From Liolophura sinensis (lineage: Eukaryota > Mollusca > Polyplacophora > Chitonida > Chitonidae), in assembly GCF_032854445.1 (NCBI RefSeq), contig NC_088295.1, forward strand, positions 66,815,249-66,879,248: 64,000 nucleotides of DNA, given 5' to 3'. Every line of letters starts with the position of its first letter. The stretch's first letter is position 1. The notes beneath the pieces were generated by a model. It saw nothing but the letters and a program-made list of their open reading frames with translations, was not told the DNA's origin and did no database searches. The translations under genes were made by a program, and so were the position numbers. Below, one piece after another: positions 23,691 to 34,300 of the stretch.

Positions 23691-23762
23691 AGAAAACTCA
23701 ACCAACAAGAATACCACAAAAAGTAGTAAGTGTAGCTGTCCGGTTGACAAGGTTTGGAAGAG

Positions 23763-23855
23763 CTGGCCTTATTTTATACATAAGTCATAATTTGATCACT
23801 GATCAACGTAACAATCGCTCATGTGGGATATTGACAAACATGGAATATAGCATGT
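23763..23855 (+). repeat. DR5 copy 2
   Basis: Direct repeat of 23074-23165: TTATTTTATACATAAGTC, TCAACGTAACAATCGCTCA, ACATGGAATATAGCATG. Confidence 0.55.
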
Positions 23856-24270
23856 AGAACAGGCATTACCCCTCTCCTGATCAAAAATAATACCGTTCTC
23901 TTAGTTGAATATGTCAGACTGGTAGATATCAACTAAGAGAAATCTCAGCTACACCTGTTATCTAAGTCAACAAAATTAGCTAATGTGCACCTAGATCAAA
24001 ATAAAATTTTAAAAATTTGAATATGTCAGAATGTACAGGGAAATACCACCAATCATTTTGGCTTCATGTCATTTCCAAATTATAAAACGCAATTTTTAAG
24101 AGGTAGGTAAAGCACTGTTCGTCTAGAAAGGAGGACATGCACGATGTGGCATAATGTCTTTTCAAAAAGGAGAATCCTCAGCTCGGCAGTACGCGATGAA
24201 ACTACCGGGAAGTCTATAGTCGTGAAATAAAGTCAGGCAACCTATAATACTGCTTACTCGTATTTACACA

Positions 24271-24672
24271 TATCACCAGTTCGACAGCAGCCAGAATATC
24301 TTGTCCACAGGGATGTTAAGGTAATCCGTCTATTCCAGGATGTCTTTACCGAATAACACGTGTCACTGGAGTATAATGTAACGAATTCAAACAAACAGAA
24401 TACCTCTCAGACAGCCTAGGCCGTGTGCAATTGGCGTACATGTAATAGGAGAGTTTCGAGTTGGAACTCTTTTGTCGTCAAAGGGAAAAGCAGTCTTACT
24501 GTGCCATGTGAATGGTGACAAATGTTAGGCAACCTTGTTGAAATTGATATACTTATCACCTGTCTCGCAGGTTTCCAGAGGCACTAATGACACTAATTGA
24601 AAGTTCCACTCCTGTAGTAGCTGTGATCAATCAGGCTTCGCGCGGGTATTCACATATTGCTCATTCAGCTGT
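24271..24672. repeat. DR4 copy 1
   Basis: About 400 bp, shares ATCTTGTCCACAGGG, GTGTCTTTACCGA and TAGTAGCTGTGATCAATCAGG CTTCGCGCGGGT-type blocks with 27445-27830. Divergent (old). Confidence 0.45.
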
Positions 24673-24854
24673 TACTTAAAGTAACACCATGCACAAACAA
24701 TCGTTATAAGTATAAAGCTAAACATGTATAATAATATTACCATTATTAATTATGTCGAATAAAATTTCTTACGTTATTACTTTTAATTTGCTTGCTCTAA
24801 AGTTTGAAGTAAACAAGAAAGACTATCATAATTAGCTAATTAGCTCGGTGACTG

Positions 24855-25300
24855 ATCAGCAGTATGTCAGAGAACAGGCCTTACCCAAACTCGTACATTG
24901 TGCGTCGTGCGTCTCCTGACCGGAATGAAGGTATTATTGGACATGATTTATTTATTTATTTATTTGATTGGTGTTTTTCACCGTATTCAAGAGTATTGCA
25001 CTTTTATACGACGGCCGCCAGCATTACGGTGGGAGGAAACCGGACAGACTTCCGACGTATGGCCGAAGAGGAAGCCAGCATGAGCTGGACTATTGGATAT
25101 GAGGTCAAGATCACCGCACTAACAGTAGGAAGACTGCAAAGTAACCGACATACGTGAATTCTTACAAGAATAACAAATGTTACATGGCAATGCAACTGAG
25201 ACTACCTGGCAGTGTGGATACGTAGGCTTCTTTCTGCTCCAGGGTTCAATGCTAAATATGCCATGTTTTTCTTCTCACTGCGAATACCATTTAACAGGTA
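24855..25300 (+). repeat. DR6 copy 1, interrupted by SINE-A
   Basis: ACTCGTACATTGTGCGTCG and, after the SINE at 24946-25090, GCAAAGTAACC, GTGAATTCTTACAAGAATAAC, GAGACTACCTGGCAGTGTGG align with 31945-32200. Confidence 0.6.
24946..25090 (-). mobile_element. SINE-A, 3' part, nested in a DR6 copy
   Basis: (TTTA)n followed by the inverted SINE tail and middle, with an internal deletion joining CCGGACAGA to the CCGACGTATGGCC segment. TATTGGACATGA and TATTGGATATGA flank it (24935-24945; 25091-25102), and the second DR6 copy at 31.95 kb is continuous across this point. Confidence 0.88.
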
Positions 25301-25320
25301 AACGTCTATTAAATGGACAA

Positions 25321-25379
25321 CACTATGCGTGTGCATAGTAAATTATAATTTATTTACAAGACGCAGAGCCTGCGTCTTG
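25321..25379. repeat. Two adjacent hairpins
   Basis: ACTATGC-GTGT-GCATAGT (25322-25339) is followed by CAAGACGCAG-AGC-CTGCGTCTTG (25357-25379), a perfect 10-bp stem with a 3-base loop. Confidence 0.7.
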
Positions 25380-25531
25380 GCCATATTTTTACTAACCCAC
25401 AAAAGACGTTCAAAGATCTCCGCGATGTGTACCCTCCATTTTTGTCCTTTCTGTGGCAAGTGTTTCTCTGCTTTAGCGCGTGGGATTGAAGTCAGTAATA
25501 ACCAAGGTTCGAGTATACGTTATAGGTGATT

Positions 25532-25875
25532 TTTAATGAACGGATATTGATGGTTCGAGCATTTGAATATAAGGAACCTTAGCCAGTCAGATGGCTATTG
25601 ATGTAGCACGAGTGGCTTAATGAAATGCGAGGGCATTCAAACCATGCTGGCTTTCTTAGCCTGAGACACTTTCCTCAGCTCCAATTCTCTCAAGATAAAT
25701 GGTAAAGTAGGAAGCTGATAGTTGACAGTGCGTCCCGGACAAACCAAACCTTATAGAACACAGACACACTGATCAACGTGGTGTGTGTTCCTAAATAAAC
25801 CATGTTACTGCTCTCTAACAGTGCCAACCACTAAGATCCAGTTGAGTTCAATGTCGTTTACATTTAAAACCTGAG
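25532..25875. repeat. DR1 copy 3
   Basis: Starts AATGAACGGATATTGATGGT, shares AATGGTAAAGTAGGAAGCTG and CACACTGATCAACGTGGTGT, ends CATTTAAAACCTGAGC. Small deletions relative to copy 2. Confidence 0.8.
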
Positions 25876-25879
25876 CAGA

Positions 25880-27440
25880 CGGAAAATAGGGTGAATAGAC
25901 ATTGTACCCAACTGTCAAAGTTTAAAAGCCAGCGAAAGAATATGTCTAACACATTTAAAGATTCTCCTTAAGCATGAAATGCTTGATAGAGAACTGCGTA
26001 TAAATAGGTAATAAATCAGTGAAGCGCACTTTTATGAATCTCATGAAGACATATTGGTTACCTCTGTCTAGTCTTAAAGAAGCAATTTCTCAGAAAATCC
26101 TCATGGTCAGATTTACTTGGAAATCATTCTGCTTCGAATGAATCGGCGGGTTTCCCTATAACATGCCCATTGTTCAGAGCCTTCCTATCTCGTTTTCAAC
26201 ATACCAAAGACATATCTGGCTTCGTTTCACACAGGTGGTTGTATCGTGCACATAGTCAGTTGTATTACATACAAAAATCAAGAAAGCAAGGCATTAGACC
26301 AACTTCATGATCAATGGAATTTTACCACTACAAGACTCGAAAGTGGTGACTTTTTAACGATGCCATTGCGTGACTTCAGATTTCCCTTTCGAGAATAAGC
26401 ACGCAGGGGGTCATAGGGTTTCTCACCGGTTCTATTAGTTCACTAGTAAGTGTGACCTTCAAGGTATAAATAAAATGTAGAGTACATATTCATGAAGTGA
26501 TGTGCAAATTTTGTTACAAACTTTTAGAAATGTTTTTTTATGATTCGTACGGTGCGTCAAAACGTTCCTGTGTCCGTGATATTTTGAATTTATAAGTCTA
26601 TAAGTCTTGTTATATATCCCTCTTTCAACATACCAATACAACGAGACATGACTGACACATAGGTGTTTAAATTGGTTACATGTATATGTACTTGGTTAGT
26701 GTTGCCATGTATTTAAATGTATAATAGATAAAGAAGAATTGACAGGGAAATAAAAACAAATAACACCAACTTGACAATGAATTCAATTCGGTCGCAGAGA
26801 AGTAAGATATGTGCGATTTACTTTACTATAGTCAAGAAACCAAATAATCAAACTGGACAATCAATTGAATTCCACCATACAGAAGAAAGGTGCATCACAC
26901 CAAAATACGATGACACGGGAATCGTACTTCATCACAGTGCCAACAAATACACTGTCAAGGATATTGGCACTAATTGTATTTTTCGTAAATTGTATTTTCT
27001 CGTTTGACACGTGGCTTAACAAGGTTTATTTACTATCTGTTTCTGTTGTTGACAACAAGACAAGAACACGGATGTAGAACTTTAGATCAAGATCTGTCCC
27101 GGGCACTGGGCTACCTGATGCTTGTTGTACTGTTCTTATGGTAAGCTGAGCATTTTATATTTACACACAGGGAGCACATGGTTATCACGTGTATTACTGG
27201 CGGAAAAGTAGTCAAAAAATGTAGACACAATGTATGCTGCATGAATTTCTTATGTATAATACTTGACAACCATTTGAACAACAAAACATAAGATTAATTA
27301 TATGTATGTATGTTTTGTGAACGCGTTCCGTTCCCATGTCGGAACAGAGCAATACATATTTTCCTCAGAAATGGCCAACGTTTGTTGTGTTTTGTTGTGA
27401 TTTTATCATAGAGAGAAAGGTATTTCACACAGTACTGGTC
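25880..27440. other. No recognisable feature
   Basis: Short overlapping ORFs at 26771-27077 have protein-like composition but no splice or domain support. Confidence 0.45.
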
Positions 27441-27444
27441 ACTG

Positions 27445-27830
27445 CTATTTAAACCTTGAACCCAGTCGGCAACGACGAACATGTCTTGTCCAACAGGGTT
27501 ATAAGCGAATTACTCTACAAGTATACCAGAGTGTCCTTACAGATGGTCTTCTTCATTAACACTTGACAAATGAACTATAAAGTGGTGAAGTAGAACAACC
27601 TGATTACCGCCAATCTCACTCACTGTAGTTAGCACGTATTGCGCGGGTCAAGAGCGCTAATCGGATTGCCATTTTGGCTCAACATCTGACTAGACGCCTC
27701 CAATACTTATACAGAAGCGCGAATTTCTTATTATTATCTGGTGAGAAAAAAACGTCAACAGAGCTTTCCGCATCAGGATTATTAAAAGCATCTCGTCTGA
27801 ATAGATCTACCGCCAGTTTTTACCACCACT
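27445..27830. repeat. DR4 copy 2
   Basis: GTCTTGTCCAACAGGGTTAT, AGAGTGTCCTTACAGATGG, TATTGCGCGGGTCAAGAGCG and the end GCATCAGGATTATTAAAAGC are shared in part with 24271 and 19195. Confidence 0.45.
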
Positions 27831-28519
27831 GCTTCCACACCTTAGGATGTATATGGAACGCCAATAGTTTATAGGTTACAGGCATTACTCTTTGTAGATT
27901 CGGAGTTCACGACTTCGAAATCGGTATTTATCCTCGCCTGGCGCCCAGCATTGCAGGCATAGGACAAATAGCAGCCGCAATGTATATGATGTGATTGCGT
28001 AGGCGTCGTGTCTGATGTCAAGGACATGGACTTCCAGAGAGGCAGCACTCTGCCTATGTTTTGGCACATTGACCAGACCACCCCATCGTTGTGACATGAT
28101 GGACATATTTTCGAAAGCAACGTTAAATCCGAACCAGTCAAACATGCGAACATTAAATGAGGCGCACAATGGCTGGTATTATGGCCATGTCATATAAAGT
28201 TATGATCATAAAATACTTTCATCTTACTACACGGTTATGAAAATATTTCTGTATAACGGTATATATTTACTAAATAACATTCTTAAACAAATGTAATTTG
28301 ATCGATGATCCAAATAGCTGTAATCTGTTTATCAAAGTGGTTGTCGCACCATCTGAACCATGCTGATATGATGATTTGGCATGAAGGGATAATCCTGAAG
28401 CTCAGTTTTTTCCTTCAATGAAGTACAAGACAACACATCCAATGGTTAGCGCCAGTGCGATGTTTCTAAGATTTACTGTCAGTGACAGCGCGTATCATCT
28501 ATGATCTGTTGTCCGCATG

Positions 28520-28760
28520 TTTACTGTATATATGTGTATTTTAGGTTCCCACAGTTTTAGTTCATGGGTCATCATGGAGTCTCTCTGACTAGACAGTATT
28601 GATCTTTTTACCAGCAATCCAGATAAGGATCAAGCCAAGACTTAACAATGTTAACCGACCGTTCACATCCTACCAACGTTAATAGTCTGCAGAATAAACG
28701 TTTTCTCCATAATAATATCACAGGTTAACTTTGGTATCGGTATACAATTTTTGTGCTAAC
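28520..28760 (-). repeat. DR3 copy 2
   Basis: CCCACAGTTTTAGTTCATGG, TCTCTGACTAGACAGTATTG, CCAAGACTTAACAATGTTAA; inverted relative to the copy at 14716. Confidence 0.65.
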
Positions 28761-28787
28761 AGCCTGAGCAGACCATCATAGCTGACA

Positions 28788-28815
28788 GACTTTTAATTGA
28801 CTATTATTAAAAGTC
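28788..28815. repeat. 10-bp inverted repeat
   Basis: GACTTTTAAT / ATTAAAAGTC with an 8-base loop, just outside DR3 copy 2. Confidence 0.6.
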
Positions 28816-28988
28816 GAAACGTTGACAGTCAGTTTAGCTGAAATTACTTTTTTGACATGACTGCACGTAAGTTGAAGGTAAACATTGATAAACAAGGAAG
28901 ACAGAAAGAAGTCTTTCCCTATCCAGGCAGGGCTTGACCAGTCCAAGGAAACCACAGCGGTGACAGTGGAAAGTTTATTTTGATCTTG

Positions 28989-29091
28989 ATGGGTGAAGTG
29001 GTACAGAGGATGAAGAAGATTGCAATAGGTTCACTAAGACACTTTTCTCGACCACTTAACAGTTCGTGTTTTCAGCTTTATCCTTGCCAAG
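28989..29091 (+). CDS. Candidate first exon ending in a perfect donor
   Basis: ATG at 28989 opens 34 codons (MGEVVQRMKKIAIGSLRHFS and on to LYPCQ) that end at AAG|gtaagtatt, a consensus donor in phase 1. Reading through the donor continues to TGA at about 29157, giving only 56 residues. There is no clear promoter motif upstream and no downstream exon that I can identify. It is listed because the donor is the strongest in the region. Confidence 0.17.
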
Positions 29092-29699
29092 GTAAGTATT
29101 TCTGTCCAGGACTACGAGGCTTCAGGACCGGGAATAAGACCCTACCGCATTGAGTTAAGACGAAATCAACTTTTGTGGTGAACGATTACAGGGTACTTTA
29201 TCACGGCCTTTGAACTCATAGAGTACATCAGTGCTATACTGTACGGAAGCATGTTATGTTTACGGCGAATATACTTTCGTCGATTCTCCCAAAATGCCAA
29301 TACTATTTCTGCTTTTTGCAGTGTTAAAGAATATCTGCCACTTCTTTTAATTTCTCTCACGAGATTAATGACTGGAAGACAACGCGAAGAACCCAGACCA
29401 CTGACTTTCATCCCATGCATATACGTTCTGGCGTAAAACACATTATTTCATAGGCCAAGAATCTATGCCTCAAAACAGGCATTCTTTTACCAGCCGTCAA
29501 CCAAAATGGACGCTCCAGGTCAAGTATTGCAAGACAAAACCCTGTCAGTCTATTTCCGCGACACTTTAGACGACTGAGCCAGCCATGTGAACATTAACAT
29601 TACGTCACATCAGCTGGCTTTTATGTCGTGAGGGTGTAAACTCAGTTAATATTGATGAACTTACCCAAGACTTTAGTTACTAGAGCAATGACGTCTAAT

Positions 29700-29912
29700 A
29701 TATTACAGATATCATCATTTCATTTTTTACCTAATTCTGCTTAACGGCCGTGGTGCTAGGGGCCGTGTAAATTCCCGCTATTTACGCATTTACATCAAGT
29801 GTTAAAATAAAACCCTGACTGAAATAAACTGACTAGAGGCAGTATTTCACCGGCGACGTTGGATCATTTGCCAGCTATAACACTGTCGTCGCTGTTCTGG
29901 TTTTACTCACTA
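29700..29912 (-). mobile_element. DR2 copy, inverted
   Basis: Plus strand shows CTAATTCTGCTTAACGG, ATTTACGCATTTACAT, AAACCCTGACTGA and finally GCCAGCTATAACACTGTCGT CGCTGTTCTGG, the reverse of the DR2 start. It stands head to head with the copy at 30195. Confidence 0.65.
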
Positions 29913-29997
29913 TAAGTTGTATTGCGTCGTTGCATAAACCAGGATTTCGCTGGCGGACAAAGTATCCCCAAAGCTTGATCACTTTGCATTATTTCAT

Positions 29998-30068
29998 TTT
30001 TTTATTTATTTGATTGGCGTTTTACTCCGTACTCAGGAATACTTCACTTATACGACGGCGGCCTGCAT
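29998..30068 (-). mobile_element. SINE-A, short 3' fragment
   Basis: TTTATTTATTTGATTGGCGT through ACGACGGCGGCCTGCAT. It lies between two head-to-head DR2 copies. Confidence 0.85.
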
Positions 30069-30194
30069 TTTGAGATTTAGGTCTTTAATTACAGCTAATA
30101 CACTGCAAAGCAGACTACCTTCTTTGCAACCAGTATAACAGGTTTTCTTTCCTTGCATGGAAATTGTCCCAATGTACTAATATAATTAAAATGT

Positions 30195-30480
30195 ACAGCA
30201 TAAAGAATAAAACCAGAGTAGCGACGACAGTGTGATAGCTGGCAAATGGTCACTCGTAACAAATGAGATGCGGCCTCTTGTCAGTTTACCTCAGTCAGGG
30301 TTTTATTCTAATTGTTCATGTAAATGCATAAAGAGTAGCAATTTACACGCCCACTGATACCAAGGCTTAAGCAGAATTAGGTAAAAAAAAATGCCTTGAT
30401 GCCAATTGCAATTTATTAGACGTCACTAGTCTAGAAATACTCAAAATGCTGTGTTGTCATCACATTTATCATACAATCAC
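30195..30480 (+). mobile_element. DR2 copy C, longest
   Basis: From AACCAGAGTAGCGACGACAG through TCAGTTTACCTCAGTCAGGG and AGCAGAATTAGGTAAAAAAA to ATACTCAAAATGCTGTGTTG. Collinear over about 180 bp with 43275-43465. Confidence 0.7.
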
Positions 30481-30514
30481 ATTAAAACAATGCGAAAGGG
30501 CCATGTTAATGGCG

Positions 30515-30685
30515 TTTTATAAACACTGAAGCTAAATGGTGTGTTTTGGCGTACACCCTCTACGGGTTAGGCGCACTAATACATTCAAACATTTCCCGAT
30601 GGAGTACTATATTATAACACCCATTATAAGCACAGCAGACAAGAGTCTCAAAAGTCGGCCACTATGTCATCCCGCGGAGTCATAC
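30515..30685. repeat. DR10 copy 2
   Basis: GCTAAATGGTGTGTTTTGGC, GTACACCCTCTACGGG, AAGAGTCTCAAAAGTCGGCC; reverse complement of 13755-13935. It follows DR2 copy C after about 35 bp. Confidence 0.55.
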
Positions 30686-30999
30686 ACGGCACCTACTTAA
30701 ACAATCAGCTAACAACAATCTCCAATATGGAATCCTTTGGGTACTTCAGGAATCCTTTTTCCGGAGGTTTCGAAAATAACATTACAATAATATCCAATGT
30801 TGGGTGTATACATTAAGCGTATCGGATAATGAACGTCTGTATTTTCTTCTTTATCCTGATCAGATTTTGAAGCAAAAAGAAGGCGATCACTTTAGGAAAG
30901 AAAAACACACATCACCCCATTACTTGTTAAATGACGGACAGTGTTTTGTAACATCGTTTGTAATCAGCTTGCACATTTTACGGTGATTTTCATTCTATT

Positions 31000-31410
31000 T
31001 TAGTAATTTATGTATTGCTAAGTCTTCCAAAGATGATTCCAACCATACCGTAAGACTTGGGTAGCCCCATTCACCAGGGTCTCCAATTTGTCTATCTTTT
31101 TCCACACAGTTGACACAATTGGGGTTAGTGCGTGTGTCATTTTTCAGTTCTACCAACTTTCTGGAAAGACATATTTTAATACAATATATTATGTTTGAAA
31201 GTCTCCTGTTAGCCAAGTTGTAGGCAACTAAGATTTACATAATACTGAGTTCCAGGCAGCCGAATGTTTAGTTGTATACCGTCATCGCTTCTCACTGTAT
31301 CACTGATAAGGTAATCTGTAAGGTACAGCTTATTGCAGTAAAGGTCAGAACTAGCTCTTGCTTGTTCTGCATACGTTGAAAACAACATTACGCACAAAGC
31401 TATGAATATA
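31000..31410 (-). CDS. Candidate two-exon (or frameshifted) small secreted protein
   Basis: A minus-strand frame starts with a signal-peptide-like run (IFIALCVMLFSTYAEQARA) then SSDLYC and a stretch LPGTQYYVNLSC that recalls the end of a fibronectin-III fold. It stops at TAA. A second frame, preceded by the acceptor ATGTCTTTCCAG, reads KLVELKNDTRTNPNCVNCVE, then a GDPGEWGYPSLTVW stretch, to TAG. The frames differ by one base. They can be joined by an intron of about 125 bases (CA|gtatta, phase 2) or represent a frameshifted pseudogene. A perfect TGACGTCA lies at 31454-31461, just upstream. No initiator ATG precedes the hydrophobic run in frame except the internal Met before LFSTY. The family is unknown. 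Confidence 0.25.
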
Positions 31411-31453
31411 TTTTAAAGGTGAACACATCCACAAATATTGGTATTGCGACTGG

Positions 31454-31461
31454 TGACGTCA
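31454..31461. promoter_or_regulatory. CRE-like palindrome TGACGTCA
   Basis: Perfect 8-bp site about 45 bases upstream (on the minus strand) of the hydrophobic leader of the candidate gene at 31000-31410. It is a CREB/ATF-type motif in animals; significance depends on that gene being real. Confidence 0.2.
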
Positions 31462-31612
31462 GTTGCAGGAATTACAGTTTGAACTGAACATGGAAAATCT
31501 TTGATTATCTACATTTCAGATAGCATAATGAACTTCAGAGATAAAAATTAAAATACATCAATTCAAAATGGAATTTTCATCTTCCCCTGGCCATATGGTT
31601 GGGATATTTCTG

Positions 31613-31637
31613 TCTGTGATTAAATATTAATCACAGA
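31613..31637. repeat. 10-bp inverted repeat
   Basis: TCTGTGATTA / TAATCACAGA around AATAT. Confidence 0.7.
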
Positions 31638-31944
31638 TGGAAAATCGATCATGGCGCTTTGGTAGACTACAGGAAGGTTTTTATTGATATATGAAGAGCT
31701 AAGGAGTAGTTGAAGAAAATTTGGTATATAAATTCATGTAGATAATGTGACAAATGTATTTAATTTCATTGAATCTGAAGTCTGACTGACTTTTAAACAT
31801 GCTATTACATGTAATCTTTAGAGTAATACACATATAAACAGTATACAACACAAAAAGATTTTTAAAATAATGCATGTACCATGTTTTGGGTGAGAAGAAA
31901 TGAATTGCATCACCTCTCAGATAAACCTAAGCTTTTTGTCTGAT

Positions 31945-32200
31945 GAATCAGCTGTGCTGGTCAATGAACACGTCTCATTCCCACTCGTACACTGTGCGTG
32001 GCTCTTTTTTCAGGTTATTATCGAACATAAGTCAAGGGCACCGCAAAACGATAACAAACGTGCGAAGTAACCCATTTAGGTGAATACTGACAAAAATAAC
32101 GGAGGCTACCTCACACTGTGGTCACGTACACTGCTTTCTGCCACTGGCTGCTAGCCCACTATGCCTTCACGCAACGAATTCCATTAAACTACCGCACAAC
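31945..32200 (+). repeat. DR6 copy 2, uninterrupted
   Basis: ACTCGTACACTGTGCGTGGC, CGAAGTAACCCA, GAATACTGACAAAAATAACG, GAGGCTACCTCACACTGTGG. It shows the empty site for the SINE in copy 1. A faint third relative may lie at 57740-57830. Confidence 0.6.
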
Positions 32201-32575
32201 ACTTTGGTTGGGTATGTAGTAAATTACTGTTCTTAAATACTAACGCGTTTTTCATGGTTGTAATTAGATGTATCTCTATAAAAGGAAGTGACAATGATCT
32301 TAACCTCCCAATTACAGAACTAACGTGTCCGTCTTGACCAAACTCATAGTGACACACAAAACACGCCCGATGACATGCTACGGTACCAAGCATCCATTGT
32401 TACCATTTGGATGGCAAGAGGTTTGTCTGATTCAGCGGTAAGGAGTTCAATGTAAGTAGTTACAAAAACATAATAGTTATCGCATTACAAAATGGTCGCA
32501 GGGAAAGTGCCTGATACAAAAGAAACCTTAACCACTTAGTTTTACATTAACTCTGCTACTTTAAATCATATTTTT

Positions 32576-32849
32576 GGGGCCTCCGTGGCCGAGGGGGATA
32601 ACCACTCCAGCACGGTGCAATGACTCTGGTGCTTCTCAACAATGTGGTCGCTGTGACTTCAAGTCCAGCTCATGCTGGCTTCATGTCCGACCATAAGTGG
32701 GAAGGTCTTTCAGCAACCTGCGGATGGTCGTGTGTTTCCCGGGGCTCTGTCCGGTTTCCTCGTACCATAATGCTGGCCGCCGTTGTATAAGTGAATTATT
32801 CTTGAGTACGGCGTAAAACACTAGTCAAATAAATTAATTAGTTAATTAA
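32576..32849 (+). mobile_element. SINE-A, full length, with about 15-bp target-site duplication
   Basis: Starts GGGGCCTCCGTGGCCGAG and ends in an AATTAATTAA tail. TTAAATCATATT(T/C)TT flanks both ends (32561-32575 and 32850-32864), with one mismatch. The head is diverged between the A and B boxes. Confidence 0.92.
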
Positions 32850-33289
32850 TTAAATCATATTCTTGAAGAAAACTACTGTTGAGAAAAAGTCATTGATGAA
32901 TTCGATTACTATAGAACGATACACCGCTCTGTTAAATAGAAGGTATAACATCTTGGACATCTTGTTTTCTTGCGTTTCGTTCAACCCCTTGCTCGAGTTA
33001 CTTACATATGATTACGCGTTTTATGTTTATGAATGGTGACGTAAATTCCCTTCTTATGCAAACCATGTAGAGAAACACATTTTGGCAAATACTCAAACAC
33101 TTCATGGCATTTCAAAAATTAGTCAGATAACCACCATGCCAAACATGTCACACACAACAGGAGAAACAGTGTCGACAGCGTGATAATTGGGTACAGGCAG
33201 ATTTTCCACTCACAAAAGGAGGCGCTCGAGTTTCCTTAATGCAGGAAGGACATGCACGTCACAAATCTTTTCTGAAACATCTTGCGTGC

Positions 33290-34300
33290 TGCGGTAATAC
33301 AACAGGGGGAACAGGGACGGCAGCCTGATAATTAGCATCTCGCCACACATAACAGGGGAAACAGAGACGACAGTGTGATAACTGGCATCTCGCCACACAT
33401 AACCAGTCAAACAGCGACGAAAGCGTGATAATTGGCATCTCGCCACACACAACAGGGGAAACAGAGACGACATTGTGATAACTGGCATCTCGCCACACAT
33501 AACCAGTCAAAAAACGACGAAAGCGTGATAACTGCCATCTCGTCAGATATAACAAGGGAAACAGCGACGACAGCGTGGTAATTGGCATCTCGCCACACAA
33601 AACAGGGGAAACAGAGACGACAGTGTGATAACTGGCATCTCGCCACACATAACCAGTCAAACAGCGACGAAAGCGTGATAATTGGCATCCCGCCACACAC
33701 AACAGGGGAAACAGAGACGACAGTGCGATAACTGGCATCTCTCCACACATAACCAGTCAAAAAACGACGAAAGCGTGATAACTGCCATCTCGTCAGATAT
33801 AACAAGGGAAACAGCGACGACAGCGTGGTAATTGGCATCTCGCCACACAAAACAGGGGAAACAGAGATGACAGTGTGATAACTGGCATCTCGCCACACAT
33901 AACCAGTCAAATAGCGACGAAAGCGTGATAATTGCCATCTCGCCACACACAACAGGGGAAACAGAGACGACAGTGTGATAATTGGCATCTCGCCACACAC
34001 AACAAGTCAAAACGCGACGAAAGCGTGATAATTGGCATCTCGCCACACACAACAAGGGAAACAGCGAGGCCAGTGTGATAGCTGGCATCTCGCCACACAT
34101 GACCAGTCAGACAGCGACGAAAGCGTGATAATTGCCGTCTCGCCACACATAACCAGTCAAATAGCGACGAAAGCGTGATAACTGCCATCTCGTCACATAT
34201 AACACGGGAAACAGCGACGAAAGCGTGATAATTGGCATCTCGCCACACATAACCAGCCAGACAGCGACGAAAGCGTGATAATTGGCATCTCGCTCGAAGT
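33290..34300. repeat. 50-bp satellite array, about 20 units, with 250-bp higher-order period
   Basis: The monomer runs GCGACGAAAGCGTGATAATT, GGCATCTCGCCACACATAAC, CAGTCAAACA. Two subtypes (AACCAGTCAAACAGCGACGA and AACAGGGGAAACAGAGACGA) largely alternate. A block of five monomers beginning AACCAGTCAAAAAACGACGA at 33501 recurs at 33751, exactly 250 bp later. A stray unit is at 33149-33190. Minus-strand frames up to 197 residues (WRDASYH/WRDANYH repeats) arise because stops are rare in the unit. The monomer core matches DR2. Confidence 0.95.

Noticed and set aside
27869-28169. Two overlapping minus-strand frames of 94 residues in GC-richer DNA
   Set aside because: Cys-containing frame recalls a lectin segment only faintly; no splice sites or consistent domain pattern.
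33290-34300. CRISPR-like array of regularly spaced repeats
   Set aside because: Units are directly tandem 50-mers with no unique spacers, in animal DNA full of SINEs; it is a satellite.
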